64,000 nucleotides of DNA, from NCBI RefSeq assembly GCF_029873635.1, contig NC_080428.1:68877601-68941600 (forward strand), written 5' to 3'. Position 1 is the first letter of the stretch. Each line of letters opens with the position of its first letter. This document shows positions 59,686-64,000 of this stretch, in pieces. The notes beneath the pieces are model-generated. The model did not search any database. It was not told the DNA's origin and was given only the letters and a program-made list of their open reading frames with translations. This stretch comes from Malania oleifera (lineage: Eukaryota; Streptophyta; Magnoliopsida; Santalales; Ximeniaceae). The position numbers were made by a program, and so were the translations under genes.

Positions 59686-61140
59686 ACTAGTCCATTCAAA
59701 CCTTATATTTTTCCTCGTAAGTAGCATCAACGGACCTGATATAATGGAAAATCCCTCTACGAAGCATCGGTAATAGCCTGCCAATCCCAGAAAACTCTGA
59801 ACCTCTTGAACATTTCCAGGCCTCACCCAATTAACCACTGCCTCCATCTTACTCGGATCAACATATACCCCCACCTCAGAGATCACATGGCCCAGAAAAG
59901 AAACCTGTTTCAGCCAGAATTCACATTTCTTGAACTTCGCATATAACTTTCTTTCTCTCAATGTCTGCAATACCAGCCTCAAATGATGCTCGTGCTCCTC
60001 AAAGCTTCTCGAGTAGACCAATATATCATCAATAAATACAACTACGAACTGGTCTAAATACTGATGGAACACTCGGTTCATTAAATCCATAAATATTGTT
60101 GGTGCATTAGTCAACCCAAATGGCATCACCAAGAATTTGTAATGCCCATATCTCGTAGGAAACGCCGTTTTCGAGATGTCCTCTGTCCTTACTTTCACCT
60201 GATGGTAACTCGACCGCAGGTTGATTTTAGAAATAAATCTAGGTCCCTTGGAGCTGATCAAACAAATTGTTGATCCTGAGAAGAGGATGTTTATTCTTAA
60301 CTGTTAGTTTATTTATTTTGCAGTAATCTATTCACATCCTCATGGTCCCATCTTTCTTTTTCACAAATAAGACTGGTGCTCCCCAGGGCGACACGCTGGG
60401 CCTCATGAATCCCTTATCTAGTAATTCTTATAATTGATCCTTCAGTTCTTTTAACTCAGTTGGGGCCATCTGATATGGAGCTTTAGATACTGGTGCTGAC
60501 CCCGGTAGAAAATCCACAGTAAACTCAACTTCACGGTCTGGTGGCAAACCAAGTAATTCCTCTGGGAATACATCTGAAAAATATCTAACTACAGGGACAT
60601 CAGGTTGTTTCATTTCTTCTTTCAACACTTCCTTAATGTGAGCCACAAATCCCTAACAACCTTCTTGGATCAATTTTCTCACCTGAACAGGCGGCACAAG
60701 CTGTGGCGAAGAACGTACTCGCAAACCAAGAAATCTATATTCTGGCTCGCCTGGAGGTATGAAAATCATTTCTTTCAAATGACAGTCAATACTAGCATGA
60801 TTTTTCGCCAACCAATCCATATCCAAAATGATGTCAATCCCATGCATATCTAATATCACTAAATCGACTGGCAATATCTTTCCCTGAATAGTTACTGGAA
60901 ATCTCTTGAGTACCCTTCTACATTTCACCACTAACTCAGTCGGCGTGGTAACAGCCAACCCAATTTCTAGAAACTGTGCCTCATATCCTGTTAATTTAGC
61001 ATATACCGCAAAAACAAAAGAGTGGGTGGCACCTGTATCGAATAAAATAGTTGCAATAAATGAGAAAGCAGTAAGGGTACCTGTAACTACATCTCCAGCT
61101 GCATCGGCCTCACCCAGCATCAACGCATACTCTCTTGCCG
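59686..61140 (-). pseudogene. Gypsy pol of element L: protease and RT
   Basis: Protease DTGATHSFVF near 61040 and MHGIDIILDMDWLAKNHASI near 60840. [20 protein letters not shown] lies near 60540. RT has KKKDGTMRM near 60350, [20 protein letters not shown] near 60030 (FIDD intact) and [16 protein letters not shown] near 59770. Stops and frameshifts at about 60655, 60430, 60345 and 60260. It ends at IRFEWTS, and the next recognisable residues (CVLMQHG) lie beyond M at 54243. About 40 codons between them are missing. Confidence 0.9.
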
Positions 61141-61149
61141 GTGTTGTAT

Positions 61150-62121
61150 TCCTCTGCTATCCTCCATGGGGCACCTGATAACCACCTCGGTATGGTCTAG
61201 GAGCTGGTGTCTAAGCTTTCAATCCTTGACACGACCAAGATCTGTGCCTGGGTCTCCCACATCGATAGCAGAAGTCCTCACCCATCCTGCATTCACCTGG
61301 ATGTCTGCGGCCACATCTAGGATAGACAAGCCATCCACCATGAAAACCACCACAGCCCGTCATTTGTCTCCGACCACCTCCATAGTGAGCTCCTCTCCAT
61401 GGCCCTCGGCTAGAGCTCGCCTGCAAATCCTGAGGCGCAGACCTCTTCCTCTGACCCTGAGCTGCAACAATCCTCTACATACCACTCTCAATAACGGTAG
61501 CTCTATCCACTACCTCGACAAACGTCTGAGCTCGAAAGCCAATAACTTGCTCAAATAAACTCTGCTTCAATCCTTCTTCAAACTTCCTGGCCTTTTTCTC
61601 TTCATCTGGTGCTAAATGTGGGGCGAAACGGTATAACCCAAGAAATCGTGCAGCATACTGTGTCACCATCATCATCTCCTGTGTCAAATGTAGAAACTCT
61701 GCTGCCTTTGCGCTTCAAACGATAGTAGGGAAATATCACTCGAAGAACAAATCCTTGAATCGACTCCATGACACTGGCACCGGATCCTTGCCTTTTCTAT
61801 CCGTTTAAATGTCGCAAAAGCCACTTCCTACTCGTTTGTACATGCTAATACTGCTAAGATCTCCTCGACATCCTGAACCCAATTCTAAGCCACAATCGGG
61901 TTAGGTCCTCCAGCAAAAGAAGGAGGTCTCATCCTCGTAAACTGCTCGATCATGCAACCGTGCTCTCCTCCACTCCTGGCTATCTCAGCCATCACCTGCT
62001 GAGTGACGCTGCGTAGTACGACATCTGTATCTCCACCTTCCATACTGGAGGATCCCGGTCTGTCACCTCCAGCATCTGTACCACTACTACTCGGATCCAT
62101 CCCTGAAAATACACAAAACAC
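61150..62121 (-). pseudogene. Gypsy gag of element L
   Basis: MDPSSSGTDAGGDRPGSSSM start near 62100, then IEQFTRMRPPSFAGGPNPIV. The second block has QYAARFLGLYRFAPHLAPDE near 61660. Zinc motifs are CGRRHPGEC near 61310 (first cysteine pair degenerate) and CYRCGRPRHRSWSC near 61250. Stops and frameshifts (about 61885, 61830, 61475 and 61212) break it. Confidence 0.9.
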
Positions 62122-62407
62122 TATTTTAAAATCCTATACAGATCTACTTTACTCCATCCAACTAAAACCTCAAATTCACAATCAACTATTTCCTTTGTTC
62201 CTATCCCAAAAGTCCAATCCTACGACCCAAACACACGACTTGTCGATAGTTTACTATGATTTTCCTGAAATCTTCACCCCAGGAAAAACACATAACCCAT
62301 CAAGATAATCCTGTATTTAGACCACAAAACAAATTCTCAAATTCTTTTTCTATTTTTTGGTATTGTACCCTCTACATTCTAAAGTCTACAGAACCTAACA
62401 ACCTAAG
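62122..62407 (-). other. Untranslated leader of element L
   Basis: Noncoding. The part next to 62407 matches, inverted, the K leader after its PBS. Confidence 0.7.
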
Positions 62408-62642
62408 CTTTGATACCAAACTGTGATGTCCCCCTTTTGGGCGTAGTCACTTTCCTTATAGGCCTTGCGCCCGTGGCTACAATGGGTGCCTATCAGAGCA
62501 CTCACTGAGATTGAGGCATTACATATCGCCATCCCTCAATTCAGTAAGCCCCCAGGCGGAGAGTCTTACTTCGCCACAATCATTCAAAAGCGAGAGTTCC
62601 CGGGGATCGGGGTAACTAGCCCTTTGCTCTGATACCAAACTA
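62408..62642 (-). promoter_or_regulatory. Two primer-binding-site-like sequences flanking a 220-bp block in L
   Basis: The minus strand holds GTTTGGTATCAAAGC at 62408-62422 and GTTTGGTATCAGAGC at 62628-62642. The outer one borders the 5' LTR of L. The inner one is preceded by GGGGGACATCACA, which looks like the end of a different LTR. The block between them is GC-rich and unlike any LTR in the window. Confidence 0.65.
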
Positions 62643-62722
62643 TGATGACCTGCTATTTATTCAACATTTTTTTTTTCTTATGAATATAATGAATGTGGTT
62701 TGTTAGAAATACTAAAAATAAT
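62643..62722 (-). repeat. 5' LTR of element L, visible end
   Basis: TATGATGACCTGCTATTTAT and the next 60 bp align with the start of 49927-50010 in the left LTR. It is interrupted at 62723 by N, so only about 80 bp are seen. Confidence 0.8.
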
Positions 62723-64000
62723 TGTTGATTAAGGTGTAATCCCAAAAGGGGGGGTGAATTGGATATTAAAAAAAAATTATTCACTTAATTTTCATTTACA
62801 CACTTTTTATAAGTTTACCAACTACTTCTAGTTGCTCAATTATGTGTGAGTGTGGCAATCCTATCTATGCATGCAGTATACTCAATTTAAATATAACGCG
62901 GAAAATAAAGAGTAAAAGGAAGAGAAAAGACAAATGCGATTTTACGAGGTTCGGCTGACTTGGCCTACGTCCTCGCCTTGAGCAACCACTCAAGGATTCA
63001 CTAATAACCCTGCTCCTTAAAGTGGGATGGAGCTTCCCTTACAAACCGCTGCTTACAAGAGGTATAACTCCCTCTTTATCCGCTGCTCACAAGAGGTACA
63101 ACTTCCTCCTCACACCCGGTTCACAACCCTAACCGTGTTTACAATGAAATTTGAAAATAACACTCAAAACAATGCTTCCAACAAAAGCTTGTGAGTACAA
63201 TTCAATTTCCTAATACATTATCATATGATATAACTTGAAGCTCAAGAATGTATGAAAAATGATACAATCGTTTGATGTATGATATGTGTCAACACACAAA
63301 TTCGTATTTAATCAAAAATTCCCAAGTGAAAATATATTTGGAATGCTTTGGAATCCACTAGGGTTCTTGATTCACTTTGTAAAGATGCTCAAGTATATTT
63401 GAAGTAAGTTATTTAACAATAATTTGACTTGAATACAACTCAATCAAAAATCACAAAGTTTTCCTTCAAGTTCCAATATTTTAATCAAAGTAGGTTTTTC
63501 AATAAGAAGCCCAATGAACAATATATATGAATATGTGTTTATCTACTTCTTGAATTTCAAATCAATCAACCAAGCTAACAAGTTTTTTTCTCAAAACATG
63601 ATCTTCCAGAAAATCAGTTTTTATATGTGAATACACACTCAAGATCAAAACCTCGTTCTAACAATAAACACGTAAAGAGATGAGAGCTTCTTGAAAATTA
63701 ATAACTTGACAAATCAAACCTATATACTGGATCAAAGTTTAGTTGAATGAATGAATGCCCTTTTGATTTCAGTAGAGATTTTCCCAAAAAAAGATGGAAG
63801 AAGATTGAAGTACAGAAAATACAGCTCTTGGGTTCAAATCTTGCAATGAGAAGTATATCTTTCTTGGTTTGTCCCTGTGCATGTATTCTAGGGTTTAGAT
63901 ATTCATAATATATATTATATTAACCTTAGAATTAATCTCAGCCATTGGATCAATAAGATACTTCGCGTGTCTTTTTAATAAAGAGCTTATTTTTAGGCTT
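62723..64000 (-). repeat. LTR of element N (C/E/H-like family), runs off the window
   Basis: It starts TGTTGATTAAGGTGTAATCC, then AAAAGGGGGGGTGAATT, the inverted end seen in D, E and H. The module TTTTACGAGGTTCGGC ... GCCTACGTCCTC at 62941-62975 is the exact inverse of the D module. The rest is AT-rich with no ORF. Whether it is a solo LTR or a full element is unknown. Confidence 0.7.

Larger units (their letters stand above)
49927..62722 (-). mobile_element. Ty3/Gypsy element L, interrupted by M and N
   Basis: Minus strand. The 3' LTR is 49927-52127, with PPT next to it. The pol C-terminal half is 52366-54243 and the pol N-terminal half is 59686-61140. Gag is 61150-62121, the leader with two PBS-like sites is 62408-62642, and the start of the 5' LTR is 62643-62722 before N. 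Both LTRs begin T(G/A)TGAYGACYTGCTATTTAT. CAGTG (49922-49926) is the expected left target duplication; the right one is outside the window. Same Tekay-like family as B but broken by many mutations. Confidence 0.85.

Overview
This is plant nuclear DNA, from a flowering plant whose intergenic space is built from nested LTR retrotransposons. The evidence is the Ty1/Copia and Ty3/Gypsy protein families, initiator-Met-tRNA primer-binding sites (TGGTATCAGAGC), 5-bp target-site duplications and AT-rich spacers. The species cannot be named from the sequence. I found no intact host protein gene, no rRNA, no convincing tRNA and no CRISPR.

Region 1 (1-17.9 kb) is old AT-rich DNA with decayed retroelements. 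It holds a Copia 3' end (1-1177), a heavily mutated Copia reverse transcriptase (about 9530-10540) and a Gypsy RT with an internal segment flipped in place (15207-15640). It also holds a degenerate minisatellite (14560-15150), a TGCTTGGCGTG-type repeat (17190-17610) and three GC-rich islands without ORFs, two of them with G-boxes.

Region 2 (17941-42844) is one Copia element, A, with TSD TAAAA on both sides, torn apart by later arrivals. Gypsy element B (20067-28992, minus strand, TSD ATTAT) is the youngest: its two 1915-bp LTRs look identical and its pol ORF is open for 1174 codons. C and H, an inverted pair of related LTR pieces, replace the middle of A. H carries two solo LTRs, F (TSD GTGTA) and G (TSD CATGC). 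Solo LTR D sits in A pol, and solo LTR I (TSD TCCCA) sits in A's 3' LTR.

Region 3 (42879-64000) is a second stack. Gypsy element K (plus strand) has solo LTR E (TSD TGCTT) in its 5' LTR, and its pol is cut by Gypsy element L (minus strand). L pol is interrupted by the 3' end of a Tat/Ogre-like element M, whose 4.1-kb LTR is full of tandem repeats. L's right LTR is interrupted by element N, which leaves the window.

The genes do not form a host pathway. They are gag (coat and RNA binding), protease, RT-RNase H and integrase of retrotransposons; only B looks nearly functional. The most notable pattern is in the LTRs. Nearly every family carries its own cluster of short palindromic words in U3, often followed by a TATA box and, in several Gypsy LTRs, a long (CT)n tract. 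Two families carry dense arrays matching TCP transcription-factor sites.
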